DNA from: Lanius collurio
Taxonomy: Eukaryota > Chordata > Aves > Passeriformes > Laniidae
Assembly (NCBI GenBank): GCA_020086605.1
Contig: JACBWW010000039.1
Location: 2,660,156 to 2,724,155 of the forward strand
Direction of reading: 5' to 3'
DNA: 64,000 nucleotides
The position numbers and the translations under genes are program-made. The notes beneath the pieces were generated by a model that saw only the letters and a program-made list of their open reading frames with translations, did not search any database and was not told the origin of the DNA. This document shows, one piece after another, positions 1 to 12,600 of the stretch (position 1 is its first letter; each line of letters opens with the position of its first letter).

Positions 1-2213
1 TCCTTGTAAAATAGAACTGGTACATTCAATCTGCCCATATGCTCAGCCAATGTAAAGACTGCTCTAGCCAATTAAAAGTAAAATCAGAATTCTGAACATC
101 TAGATGCAGCTGTGGCCACGCTGAGCTGCAAACAGCACAAAGCAGATGTGGGTGATGTATTCCAGAATGCAGTTCAGCACAGAATTATACACACAGGTAT
201 AGCCCCCACATGGCACTATGGCTTCTTCCTGTACATTTTCCCTGCATTTTCAAGCAGGCAGCCAAGCTCACTTATCCTTGCTCATCTCTTAGTCCTTGAA
301 CACCTTCAATTTTCCCAGTTGCACTGTAAGACCTCTGAATCCCTGCCAACAATTTATGAAACAGAGGAATGCTAAACACTTGCTGATTTTGATTAAGCTC
401 CTTGCTGGCAAGGAGAGCACAAACATGGTAACCACGTTCAAATAAGCCATGTTTGAAAAACACTGGTCACTCCAAGGCAATGCCTCCTCCCAAAACAGCT
501 GAAGGAGTTTGGCTGTGATAGTCAACACCTTCAAAAAGCAACAGCAGCAGGATACTGGGAGAAGCAGCTTTGCTTCTGTTCCAGTGGCTGCTGTGTAACC
601 TGAGGTTAAGCTTCCCACTCCATGCCAAGACCCTTCATCACCTTCAGCTGGCAGAGCTGTTGATATTATCAGAGGGACTCTCAAATTGTAATTCTTCTAC
701 AAGATACCAGCTACAACATCAAGACAAGCATTTTCAGCTTTAGTACATTCACCCTTATAGTAAAAACAAAGCTATTGAAAAGATTGTAAAATGGGGAGCT
801 TTAGTTAGTCCTTCAAAATTTTCCTTTTAGGCAGCAAATTACATCAGCTCTTGCAGCAGCTAATACATCCATTGTCCTGTTGCTTTGCTGAACAGGAAAA
901 TGCTCACAACTTACATCTTCACACACATCAGGAGGTAACATTTTATTAAACAGCATAACATTTCTTTGGATTCACTCATGGGTCCTTCCTTCTTATTTAA
1001 GTCAAGTATTTCCTGCTCAAATTCTGCATCATCATTTCACAGGGGGCACACACAGCTCTGTCACGTTTTACTAAACAGTGCTGAAAAATCCAAATACAGG
1101 TTCTGTTTCACTGCCATTCCTGAGGAGTTTGGAAACTAATTTAAGGGGAAATATGCAAGGGGTAGAGTGAAGAACAAGTGGAATGAGAGGCAAAGCACAT
1201 TAAAGGAGCAGACTGTTACACAGACCAGCTGTGCATACAATTGAATATCAGTATATTTAAAGACAAATTTAAATTAGGAACTTGTTGAAGTAATAAAATA
1301 AAGGCCTTAAGATCTGGTACTGCATGATGAATTGCAAAATGTTTAATCCCCTACATTATTAATGATAATTGCACAGTTCTGTGTGCTCTAGAAGAATCAC
1401 TGTCATTCAATGGGGATCTTCAGACAATACAATTGATTCTCCTTACCCAGGAAATTATTTCTGTACTCCTGACAATGCACTATAAAAGCAGCACAGTTAA
1501 TTCTGCCTCTCAGTCTCCATAACTAAAAGCACCAACTCTTCACCCAGCCCACTAAAATACAGGGGAGACATTTGGGTCTCATCAATACCTAAATAATAGA
1601 TGAAGATGATTTTGAGAAATACTGTTCTGAATATCTCAGCAATCAGGAACATAAGTTTGCATCCAGGAAGAGATTCACAAGTCCAGAAGCCTTTTCTGAA
1701 ATGCTCCCTCATAAATGCCTCTGTAAGCAAGAAAACACCTAAAGCTCTGGAGGAAAAGTCTTTCCCCAGCCTTTCCATGGCAAGGCAGGACTAAACTGGC
1801 ACAGGTAGGAGCTCACACAGACTGGTTGTCTGTGACAGAAGGAAAACAAGATGCCACAACTTTTTCTTCCTTAGTAAGACACAAATAGAACCAAGGGAAG
1901 CACACTTTTTTTTACTATAAGAATAGCTCTAAGAGCTGGATCTACACTTTATACATGTAGCAGAATGAGTTGCAAGAACTACTGTGATAAATCTATGGAA
2001 TTCCTGATAACTTTGCAAACAAACCCTGTCTTGAAAGCATGACAGGTTTTCTTCAGTTTCACTAGAAATTCCTCTTTTACTCAGACTGGAATTCTAGTGG
2101 AGTGGGCATGAGATGCATCTACATCTCATGTTTAAGTTGGAGATCAGGTTATTTAAATACGTAGTTTCTTCTTCACTTTAAAGCTTATTTGCTAAAGGGG
2201 TCTTCCTATGAAA

Positions 2214-2250
<37 letters not shown>

Positions 2251-5200
2251 GCAACACCAAAGCCTGCAACACCCTGACCTTTTGTTTGGACAAATGTACA
2301 GTTTCACAGTTATAGAGATTTTAAACATTGTTTTACCCCCTTGCAGAACTGCCACTGAAAGGCCTAGGGAATATTTTAACATAATTGAGGGGAAAAAAAA
2401 GCCAAAGTGAAAAGTGGACGCACATGGAGAAGTGAAAGAACCAAAATAAAAAGGATTTCTTAACAATTAAGGCAAACAAAGAAAAATTTTCCATTTCAGT
2501 AATCTTCTGTGTTATTTTCAATAAGGTTCAGTAAACACAAATCAGACCCAAGCCTAATGTTCCTATTATCAGTATCACAAGTAACAAATTTAGGAGGAAA
2601 TGCTCTCTTATAGTGCCCAGAAACTACTACTGATGTGATTCAGCTCTAGCTGTTTGGTAACTGTTCTACCTGGCATTACTGAGAAAAACTCATTGTCTAT
2701 CTAATGACACATTACCCATCAGAGCACCTCACAGTTACACTTCACCATAGCTGTAGTGCCAGTATTCCAATTAGAAATAAGTGGAATATCTTACAATTAG
2801 ACTGTGTTTTCTTTGCAATCATGCCAAACATGCTTTGCAATGCATTTAAATAGACTGCATTGCAGTTGCTGCTGAAAATAAAAATGCTTCCAAACACAAA
2901 CTATCACTGAAAAACATGCAAATGGGAAAAAATATCATAGCAATAAAGATAAGGTTCAAAATCTAACAAAGGAAACAAGAATTTCTCTTGCAAATGCGTG
3001 AAGAGACAGGAAGTTCAAGTATTTTACTTACAAGCAGAATAACTTTATCTTGTGCTGATCTTAAAAGATACAAACACACCTGTGAAAGTATAAGGGGAAA
3101 AGCATACCTTAATTAGATTTAGCCTTCATGAGGGTGGCTGAATTTAGCCAAAATCATGGAGAGTACACCATGAGCATTCATTATCCAAAATTATCTTTCT
3201 TTCCTCATATGTATCCATGATATAGATTAAATCCTCATAGGATTAAAATGTCCCTCAGGCCTAAATATCCTGATGTCACTCTAAGTAATTTCCTTAACCT
3301 GGGTCAAATTCAGAATCGTCTCCTTACACAGAATTCTGGCTTTTTAAAGTGCTGCCTTTTTCTCAGAGAGGTGTCTGCAGGTTCGTTAACACTTTCAGAC
3401 AATGTGAACCATTCACATTCAGAAAACACAAAATGTACTTTCTGTGTATCCACCTGTCATTTCTCTTATGCACTTGATGTGTGCATTCATTCCTATTATG
3501 ATGTTAATCCACCAGCACACAGCCCAAGGGAAATCTTGAACAGAATTCAAACAAAAATATTAGCATTATTTCCCAAATACTACTAAATATTCCAGCTCTA
3601 GGATTGCAAGAGCATGTCTGATTTAAGGGGGATGGAAATCAAAAGAAAATAAATACTGAAATCTAAAATTATTGACTATATACACATATTTTAATTGGAA
3701 ATATGCTCTCTCTCATGAACAACAAGTGGTTTTCCTCCCCATCACAATTTGTCCAACCCTAGCAGGGGAAGAAGGTTCACTTATAAGATCCTTAAATCTT
3801 CCAAATGAAATAGTGTCCAAGAGCATGTTTTCAGTATGTCTGAAACATGAGTTAGAATAAAGAAATGCACAGTTTTCAGAACTGCATTGAAACAGAATAT
3901 CTAATGCTGAGTTTAGAGAGAAATTGCAGGCAGAAATCTCAGAGGGGAAGGAAGAAAATGACTGGACTGTGGATGAGTAAAACTAATCATATTGAGCAAC
4001 TTTACATATGTCTAGAGTTGGCTGAAGATTTATTTTAAACTCTATGGTTGTCTTATTTCTCATGTGAGGGAGAATTATGAATGTTCTATTGTTTTGCTAC
4101 ATAAACCATCTCTGCAACTTTAATATTCAGTGCTGAAGCACAGCACCAGTTAAGTAGTCCTTGGAGAAAAAGAAACATCTATCTGCCCCTTTCCCACCAG
4201 AGAGAGGACAGAACACACAGATAAAACAGGGAAATTGAATCAGTGATAGGAACAGAAAAGGCTGTGACTCCTCACCCGGATAAAGGCCTTTAGGAGAAAG
4301 GCTCACACAACCTCCCAGAGATCACAGGATGAGCCAGAGAAGAACAAGTATTTCAACACTCTCTACACCAGTAGCTCTGGGACCACTGCACATGGGCACA
4401 AACTGCCCAAGAGATGCTTCAAGTTGCTAAAAGCCACAAAATCAGCTAAAAGGAATGATGAGCAGCAGCCTCTTTCTTCCATGCAGGTCCCAGAATGAGG
4501 GTACACAGCCCAGGGGCATTCAGAGCAGCAGGTAAACCTGTTCCACATAGGGAAGAAAATCTGCACTGACCTTCCTGTGCCAGGCACTCTGGGTTTACTG
4601 CCAGGCTCTGCTGGCAGGAGAGGAGCAGATATTCTGGTAGCCTGGCAGGAACACAGAACTCTGCCCATAGCATGGAAAATTGAGTAGCTTTGTAGGAAAT
4701 ACACTGTTACATAGCAAATACCAGAAATGTGCTTCATGCAGACAGCTGGCATTGTTAATTTATACCCTTTTATGAGCTCTAGAAAAACAGGGTACCAGGG
4801 TGAATTCAGCAGTGAAATGGCTCCCATCCAGGAAATTTTCATGCCCACATTTTCACATAAACTCTTGTGCTTTCAGCCACTCTTCTTTCCCTTTTCTTTT
4901 TTTTTTTGGTCATTTTGAAGCCCTCTCTTCTGCAGTGCTATGTTCCACACCAACTCAAGTTTGCTCCCTTGCCTGATCAGGGTACTCAAGATGCAGAGAT
5001 CTCCCTGCACAGGTCACATTATGGATATTTCATGACTGTGTGAGGATGCACCACGCTGGGATAGATCAGTTAAATCGGCCATAAGCCTCATTCCAGAACT
5101 GGAGGCATAACTACCCTGGGGTAGCACATTGGGTGTGCTGGATGCACTACACCGCTGCTAGGACCTAAGCCAGTACCTCTACATGAACCTGGATGTTGCT

Positions 5201-6687
5201 CCCTGGACCTGGCAGCTACCCCAGGGCTATTTTAGGGATGAATCTGAGCAGGCACACAGCACAGAACTCCCCAGACTGATGGTTTGTCTACCAGCATCAC
5301 GAAGCTATACCGAATCTTGATGCTCTCTCCTACCAGCATTGCCTTAGGTGAGTTACCATGCTGAAAAACCTCCACAAAGTCAGATAAACTCTCCTATAAA
5401 GTGGTACATTCTGGCCAGGTCAGCTATGGTGGCTGCAATGTTTTGCTAAATGGGTAACTTCCTGAACCTGGAAGTCACATCACCCTGATTTCAGACCTAT
5501 TTTACCAAAATAAATTCTAGCTGCTGCATCACTCCTACACATAGGATAACAGAACACAGTCTTGCACATAAAAGACTAGCAGATAAGAATCAGGAATTTT
5601 TTGCATAGACCCTTGCTTATTTTAAAAGGGAATAGCTTGGATCAAAAGATACTGAATGAATTAAGGCTTTCCACTTCTTCACCATTCCACTGCAAAGTTT
5701 GCAAGAAGGAGCTTGCTGCAGCCCACCCTTTGGTGCTTTGACTCCTTGCTTTATGACCTTGGGCTGCACAGTTGTTATACATGAATGTTACTTTAATATT
5801 TTTCTCAGCTAGTGCTGTTCCTAGTATTATTGCTGTAGGCTGCTTTTAGGGACAAATATAGTGATAGGTGAAGTGATTTTCCACATTGACTTTACCGTGG
5901 AAAGGATTATCTGTAGCAATTAATTTTTTCTTCCAATAATGCACGGCTATCCCAATGAGACAGGAAAAGTAGGTCGGCTCATTATCCCAGCTGCACTGAC
6001 TCAGCAGCACTCTAACCATTTTCCTAGAACTAAACCAGGCAGTGCACAGAGAAACACACACAAATTAGGGTAGAAATATCAACATTGCATAGGTCAGCAA
6101 AACCATATGGTGTTTAGATAAAACACATGCATATGCAGAAATACCAGGATCTTCAAGCTGCATATAAAAACTCAGAGCACAGCAGAGCTTTGAAGTCCTT
6201 GCTTCCCTTCTCTATCCAAAACTCAGAGTTCCTGAACAGTTCTGTACTGACAGCTCTGGGTACCAAAGCATTGCAGCTGCAGGCTGTGGCAGCTAGGGCT
6301 TCACTGTGCTGTCTTGGCAGCTCAGGCTGATTTGGGAATACCACCTGTCTGGATCAGAAGGTATTTCAGTCTCCCTCATTAACCCACCAGTTCCTCAGCT
6401 GAAGCTGACAACAAGATACTGCAGGGGAGGCCTTTGAGATAACAGACAATGGCAAATGTAATCATAAGAATTGCCTTCAGCTGGGTTTCACACCAAATGT
6501 GAAAAATGGCCCAATGGAAAGGCACTAAAAACAATACAATTTGAAACCCCTAGAAACCCTTCTCTTATTTTCTTGATGACTCTCTAGATTATTTTCTGTG
6601 GAGTGTTGTATTACCTCTTAAATTCCTCAATTTAAAACACTTTTTGTTGTGGGGCTCTTACAATCTGAAGGGAAAGCTGGTGCAGAG
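1..6687. other. AT-rich non-coding stretch, no supported gene
   Basis: Open reading frames here are short, overlap on both strands and show no recognisable domain or splice pattern. The only clear low-complexity element is a run of about 30 A at 2218-2247. A block around 5037-5520 has a different texture (more C and G, several CCTGG/CCAGG words) and could be an old LTR or other repeat, but I cannot name it. Confidence 0.6.
2218..2247 (+). repeat. poly(A) homopolymer run
   Basis: About 30 consecutive A residues. Such tracts arise as mononucleotide microsatellites or as tails of retroposed copies. The sequence to the left is not a recognisable SINE or processed gene, so I infer a simple repeat. 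Length in the assembly may be inexact. Confidence 0.9.
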
Positions 6688-7545
6688 CCATAGAATCCTA
6701 GAACTGTTAGGGTTGGAACAGACCTCCACAATTATCCAGTCCAACCATTAGCCCAGCACCACCATTAAACCATTTCCCCAATGCCACACCCATACAGTTT
6801 TTGAACACTCAACCACAGTGATTCCACCACTGCCCTGAGCAGCTTGTCCCCATCACCATCCTTATAGAGACAAATTTTTTCTTAACTCTCAATCTAAATT
6901 TCTCTGTCCAAGTATCCAAGAGCCACTCCAGCACTTACACCACCTGAGCTGGGACCGAGGCCACCCCACACTCTCAGTCACACCAGGTTTCCTTACCAGC
7001 TCAGCCCCCAGCAGACTGCCAGTCATCCAGATCCTTAATTTAATCTTGGTACAACAGCTCAAGATGGTGCTTCCAGGGAGGAATCCTGCACAAAGCAGCC
7101 ACTGGGCTTTTATCTCCTCCGAGTCCCAGCTGGGGGAGCATCAAGGCCACATGAGCCACAGGTGTCCTTTGTTAGCCAAAGGGTGGCAATTCCCAGCCTC
7201 TCCCCTGGGGCTCCCACCCGGAGCTGGCCTGCAGCTGCCCCCAGCCCCCTGCACTGAGTGCATTCCTGGTGCACACTGAGGCAGTGTCCTCTGGTCCTGG
7301 CACCAGGAAGAACTCAACTCCCACCTGGCTACAGCCTCCTTCTGGGGAGCCACAGGGAGTGGGAAGGTCCCCCTGAGACTGCTTTTCACAGGTCACCCAC
7401 CCCAGCTCCCCCAGCCATCCCCAGTTCTGTTCCCTTCTCTGGACAAGCTCCAGCCCCTCAATGCTTTTCCTGTAGTGGGGGGTCCAGAGCTAAACCCAAG
7501 ACATAAAGTGCAGACTTCCAGGTGAGGAGCTGGTCCATCAGAGCC
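6688..7545 (-). mobile_element. CR1 LINE 3'-end fragment, interrupted
   Basis: The plus strand begins CATAGAATCCTAGAACTG and continues GGTTGGAACAGACCTC, the reverse complement of the avian CR1 3' end, so the element lies on the minus strand. Similarity is clear to about 6925 and again from about 7315 to 7540, where the words GGACAAGCTCCAGCCCCTCA and GGGGGTCCAGAGCTAAACCC occur. The middle, about 6930-7310, does not read as CR1 and may be an insertion or a strongly diverged part. It is 5'-truncated, as most CR1 copies are, and non-functional. Confidence 0.85.
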
Positions 7546-9218
7546 AGGTTAGTTCTTGTTACTCTGCAACTCTGAAATCCTGTTCATTGTTTCATAGCAC
7601 TCTAAGTTGTAGAAACACAAGAAAATTCCCTGTATTCCCTTGAGTTCCTTCATTGTTCTTGTTTTCTATCAGATAGAAAGCAAAAACCTCTTAACCTTTG
7701 CTAAAAGGTAAAAATGTGGTTCTGGAGGGAATTCCAGTTTTACTGTGATGTGGTTGCAAAGCTCTAGCATCAGGTATGTTGGAGCACTGGGACAGACTTT
7801 GGGAAACATATGGCCCAGTTCTCAATGTGAACTATGGGTTACCTGAGCTTTCCAAAGGATCTTAGTGCATAAGTACCTAAATTCTTAAATTCCTCTGAAA
7901 ACCACACCTGAATCCCCAAAGGGATCTAATAATGTGTTGTACAGGGTATACAAATAACAGAAAGAGTACCAAATAACAGAAAGAGTAGCTACTGAGATGG
8001 AGGGAAGGTTTAATATGGGATCTCTGAATTGTGGAGGTGCTCCACTCTGCTTCGAAATTCCAGATGCAATTTCACTGTCTCAAATAAAAAAGAATGAGAA
8101 GCTGTAACTTTTCATTACTACATAACCACATCATCCCCCAGAGCTATTAAAAAAGATATTGTGTACTTCTACCACTTTTAATTTCCATTTGTTATTGTTT
8201 TACTTCTCCATCTCAGTACCTTTTAAGTACAGTGATTCACATTGAGTTTTCAGTGTTGATGAGCACAGTACTGTAAAAGTGTTTTGAAGACCAAGGAGCA
8301 GTTTTTCTTGTACAAATACCATTAACCACCAAATATAAGAGATAATAAAGCTGTTATTAAAAGAGCCAAAATGTAATAAACTAGCCCAGTGAGGGTAGCT
8401 GTGTGGTTTCAGTCAGCAAGAGCAGGACATAACATCCAGTAAGGATATTGCACATCTGAATGGTGCATGACAACTTTTCAGCCACACAGAAAAATTCTGA
8501 TTTTTGAATAGAAAATATTAGAGTGGATAAACTGATGCACCACTGACATCAGAAACCCCAGTATAGTTTGTACTTCCTTTTGATGTCCATTGCCAGGCAC
8601 ACAGCTCCTAACGATGTGTACTCACACACAGCAATGGGGATGACATCTGCTGACCCCCCAGCATCTCACTGGGCATGCAAAGCAGCTGCTCCCAAGGAAA
8701 AAGAGCAGAAGCAAGGAATCAGCTCACAGGGGTTTCAGTAGGTAAGAGCTGACTTGCCCTAAGTAGCATAAAACCTCCTAATCATCCCTGCATCTTCGAA
8801 TCAGGCTGTCAGGAGAAAGAGAGGCACCCTACAGCTCCTGCCATTAGCAGAATCAAGAAGAAACTGAACAAAGCAACTCCACATTTTCTCAGTTTCTGCA
8901 GAGGAACAGCAACTCACAAAGGTTTGAACTGTGAGCACTCATTGCAACTGAGAAAAAGAGTAAGGCCACAGTAGCTGGGATTTACATCAATCCACTGGAC
9001 CAGTGTTTTCCTGTAGGTTGAAGTCTGTCAGACCCTGAGATGTGGCTCACAGGAACAAACTGGGAGGGGTGCTTGATCAGCTGGTGACCTTGAGAAGCTG
9101 CAGCTACAGGCTGACAGGGATCTCATGCTGAAACAAAGACAAATGCAGTGTCCTGTGCTGAGGACAGAAAAATCCATCAGTACAGGCTGGGAGGCAAACA
9201 GCTGTTGAGCAGTTCTGC
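7546..9218. other. Non-coding interval, nothing recognised
   Basis: AT-rich sequence without a credible coding exon. A short imperfect duplication of ATAACAGAAAGAGTA occurs near 7956 and 7974. No RNA gene, CpG island or repeat family was identified. Confidence 0.5.
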
Positions 9219-9692
9219 AGAATCACAGAATCACAGGAGGTTTGGGGTTGGAAGGGACCAGCCTCCACATGGAGGTCCAACCCCCTCACCATGGGCAGAG
9301 ACATCTTCCACTAGACCAGGTTTTTCAAAGCCTGGTCTTGAACACTTCCAGGAATGGGGAGTCCACAACCTTTCTGGGCAACATCTTACAGTGCCTGGCC
9401 ACCCTTAGAGTAAAAAATTTTGTCCTAATATCTAATCTAAATGGTCTCTCCTTCAGCTTAAGGCCATTCTCCCTTTTCCTTGTCAAAAGTCCCTCTCCAG
9501 TTGTGCTGTAGCCTCTTTAGGTACTGGAATGTGTTCCAGGGTGTCCCCAGAGCCTTCTCTTCTCCACACTGGCTCTCTCAGCCTTTTGTCACCACAGAGG
9601 GACTTCAGCCCTCCAAGCATCTGAGAGGCTCCTCTGGACTCATTCCAGCAGGGTAATTCCCAGTATTGGGTGCCCCAGGCCTGGACACTCAT
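9219..9692 (-). mobile_element. CR1 LINE 3'-end fragment
   Basis: The plus strand reads AGAATCACAGAATCACAGG followed by GGGGTTGGAAGGGACC, then ACTAGACCAGG, GTCTTGAACACTTCCAGG and TCCTAATATCTAATCTAAA, all hallmark words of the avian CR1 3' region in reverse complement. The copy is nearly continuous and less diverged than the one at 6.7 kb, which suggests a younger insertion. It ends near CAGGCCTGGACAC. Only the 3' part of the element is present and no reverse transcriptase is encoded. Confidence 0.93.
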
Positions 9693-12600
9693 AAACTTAA
9701 GGGGCTCTAAGAAGTAGCTACATTAAAGCCAAGAACTGAACATCCATAACATTCCATATATAAAAATAATTTAAGTAAAGCAAAACTGAACTTTTGAAGG
9801 GTCAGATGCCAGTACACTCATTGGCTTTAGCCACAGAAAATGGTTTGGCTTCAAAATTTCTGCTTAAAAAGCTGCTTCTGTAAAAATTGCAGAGGAAAAA
9901 CCAACCAGTTCATACATTATAAGTGGCCTGTCTGAGAAGTGGATGCAATACAAAGTGGGTTTGCTGCTTTGGAAAACTGTGATTCCACAAAGTAGTTAGG
10001 AAAACGAAAGACTCTCTCTCTCTTTTTGTGCTAGGGAAAATTAAGGCCACCATCACAAAGTGCAGTGGTTTTACCAGGTGCTATTAGTGAAAATTCCCCA
10101 CATCAAAAGAGAATTCCTTGCTAAGTTTCAAGCAAATTTCAGGCATGCTTTACCTAAGCACTCAGCCCACACAAGCTCACCTTATTACAGGTCTTTATTA
10201 AAGCTCATGGGGATTTCAGGCATAATCTTTAGTGGGTTATTTATCCCTTTCCTCTAGAGATATGTCAGGATTAAAACACTTTCAAAAACATTATATGCCA
10301 CTATACAAGGCATCTGCAATTTTGAACTTTGGAAAAAATCATTTTTAAAAACAGCCACTAAGAAATAAATACTTTATTTTCTTTATCAACATCATATTTT
10401 AGTAGTCTGTGATACAGAGCTGTTCAGTTGCCTTCACTGCTTGCAGTTAGGTACGAGAAAAAAAAAAGCAATTGTGTTTCCTGTTCTACTTTTACAGGAA
10501 ATCCAGTCAATAAAATTAATTTCCACATACTAGCTAGACTTTTTTTTGATTAACCATGCATTAAGACCAACACAAAATTTCCAAGCTATGTATAGATTGA
10601 TTCTATTCCCAGTATAAAAGGGGGTGCAAGAATTGCAGTATTAGAGTGGCACATTTGGCAGGACCCTGTTCCTCCTCAGTGCCAGATGCCTCAAAGGAAA
10701 GTGCAAGAAGTGCTCTTGTGACAAAGGTCAAACTTGCAAGTCAAATCTGAGATGAATGTGAGCAATGCTGGGGTGTAAAAGTCAACCAGATTCTGTCCCA
10801 GTGAGCATTCCTCCAGCTTGCCTATATTGTGTGTACACTTGGATTGTAAATATTGACCTGAATCACAGCAAAAGCACTAAAGAAATCATTTTCCTGTATT
10901 CTTTATGTGTGTTATGTGTTTTTATCACATCTAAGTGTGTAGTTATGACAGGCCGGTTAAAAATTTACATTAAAAACTTTTTTCAGTGTGAGATGAAGTA
11001 GAAGAGAAAGTGATAATAAAATGAAAGTATGAAAAGAACACCCCTGGAGTTTGGAGGAGGGTTGATGTTTTTCTTTTCTTTTCTTTAGTTTCTGTTCTAA
11101 TTAATTCCTTCTCTGCTTTTAATATTGATTAGCTCTACCAATTTTTTGATAATTTAACTATTTGCAGAGGCCTAAGAAATGTACAATAAAATATCTTCTT
11201 CCTGAATTTAGTATTCTTCTAGAAGTAAAAGCTAACATTTTGACATTGAAAGATTCCTAACATATTTAAAAATAAGGCTACTTCTCTGGCAAGCTCAAAA
11301 AAGTCACAGAGATGCCAAGTTTATGACTAAACTTTAAAAAATGGAAATATTTTCCCAAGAGCAGAACCTATCAGCAGAAGCATCTATTTCAGATGCCAGT
11401 GGTGTACAAAGATTTATAATAAATATTAAGTCCCTGAAACAGAAGTTTACAGTGAAGGAGATGAAGAAACTCAGATTATTATGTGACTGGTGAGAAAAAG
11501 AAGAGTGAGAATAAATGTTCAGAGGCCTTAAAGCAGCTGCAGTGCCTTGTCTGAGCCAAGGACCCCAAAAAGAACAGCACAACCAGCCCAGGACGTGCCA
11601 CCCACACAGTCCCACCAGCAAAGGCAGCAAATGGACCCAGCAGTTATTGCTTCTCTTCAGCTCCACCAGGCTGAGTAAACACTTAATTAGTGAAGGAATG
11701 AGCTCCCAATCAAACAGAATGTCCAGCTCTGCTCAGTGTGTCTGCAGTAACCCCATCCCTGCCATTTGCCAGGAAAGGAAGAGTTTCCCTTTGTGAGTGG
11801 CAAAGGAACAACCCCACCTCTCTGAAGTTGTGCAGCACTGTAAAATTGCAGAATTCAGGGCTAGTCCCTCCCATTGATATGCCAGTCCTGCTGTGCCTTT
11901 CAGATCTTTTATGTGTCCTATTAGCCAAGCCTTAGATGTTATTTATAAGGAATATGTGAGTATGAAATATTCATTTTTAACCTGAAAACATTTAAAATAT
12001 GCAAGCATATATTCAATTTAGAATTTCAATTTTATGCTGATTTGCATAATTCATTGAAAGAGAAAACTTAGTTTATTATAAAGCTTCAGGATAAATTTCT
12101 TACCTCAGGGTTGCTAAGTATATCCAGACCAGGTATATGACAATACTGAGCATGAAGCAAATGTTTAAGGTTATTTAATTTAAATTAAAGGACTAAATGC
12201 TATCTTCTGGCATCCTTCAATATCTAGACATGTATCTTTCCTGGAATTCAAATGCACCCATGTAAATTTCTTTACCTCTTTTCATTTTTAAAAATCGTTC
12301 ATATAAATTTCAAATCATAGTAATTCTTAATACCGTTTCCAGTGCCATCAGTACATTAATGTACTTTAATGTGTGTGAACCACGACTCAAAGCACAGATG
12401 CTGACAGTGGCAAACTCACAATCACACATAACATTTGCCTGTTTGCTGATGAAAGTGCCTTCTGTTCCTATAAGTGTATCAGATCAGGAACAAAACTGTA
12501 TTTTTGTGCAGGCAGTAGATCACAAATATACTTGTAAAATTATTTCCAGCAGAACCAGTATGTTTACCTATTTGCACACCTATGATATGTTTTCTAAATT

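Noticed and set aside
2189..2410. Lysine-run frame over the poly(A) tract
   Set aside because: Direct translation of a simple repeat.
5037..5520. Block with LTR-like texture
   Set aside because: Composition differs from the flanks, but I found no poly(A) signal, repeat match or boundary duplication to support a mobile-element call.
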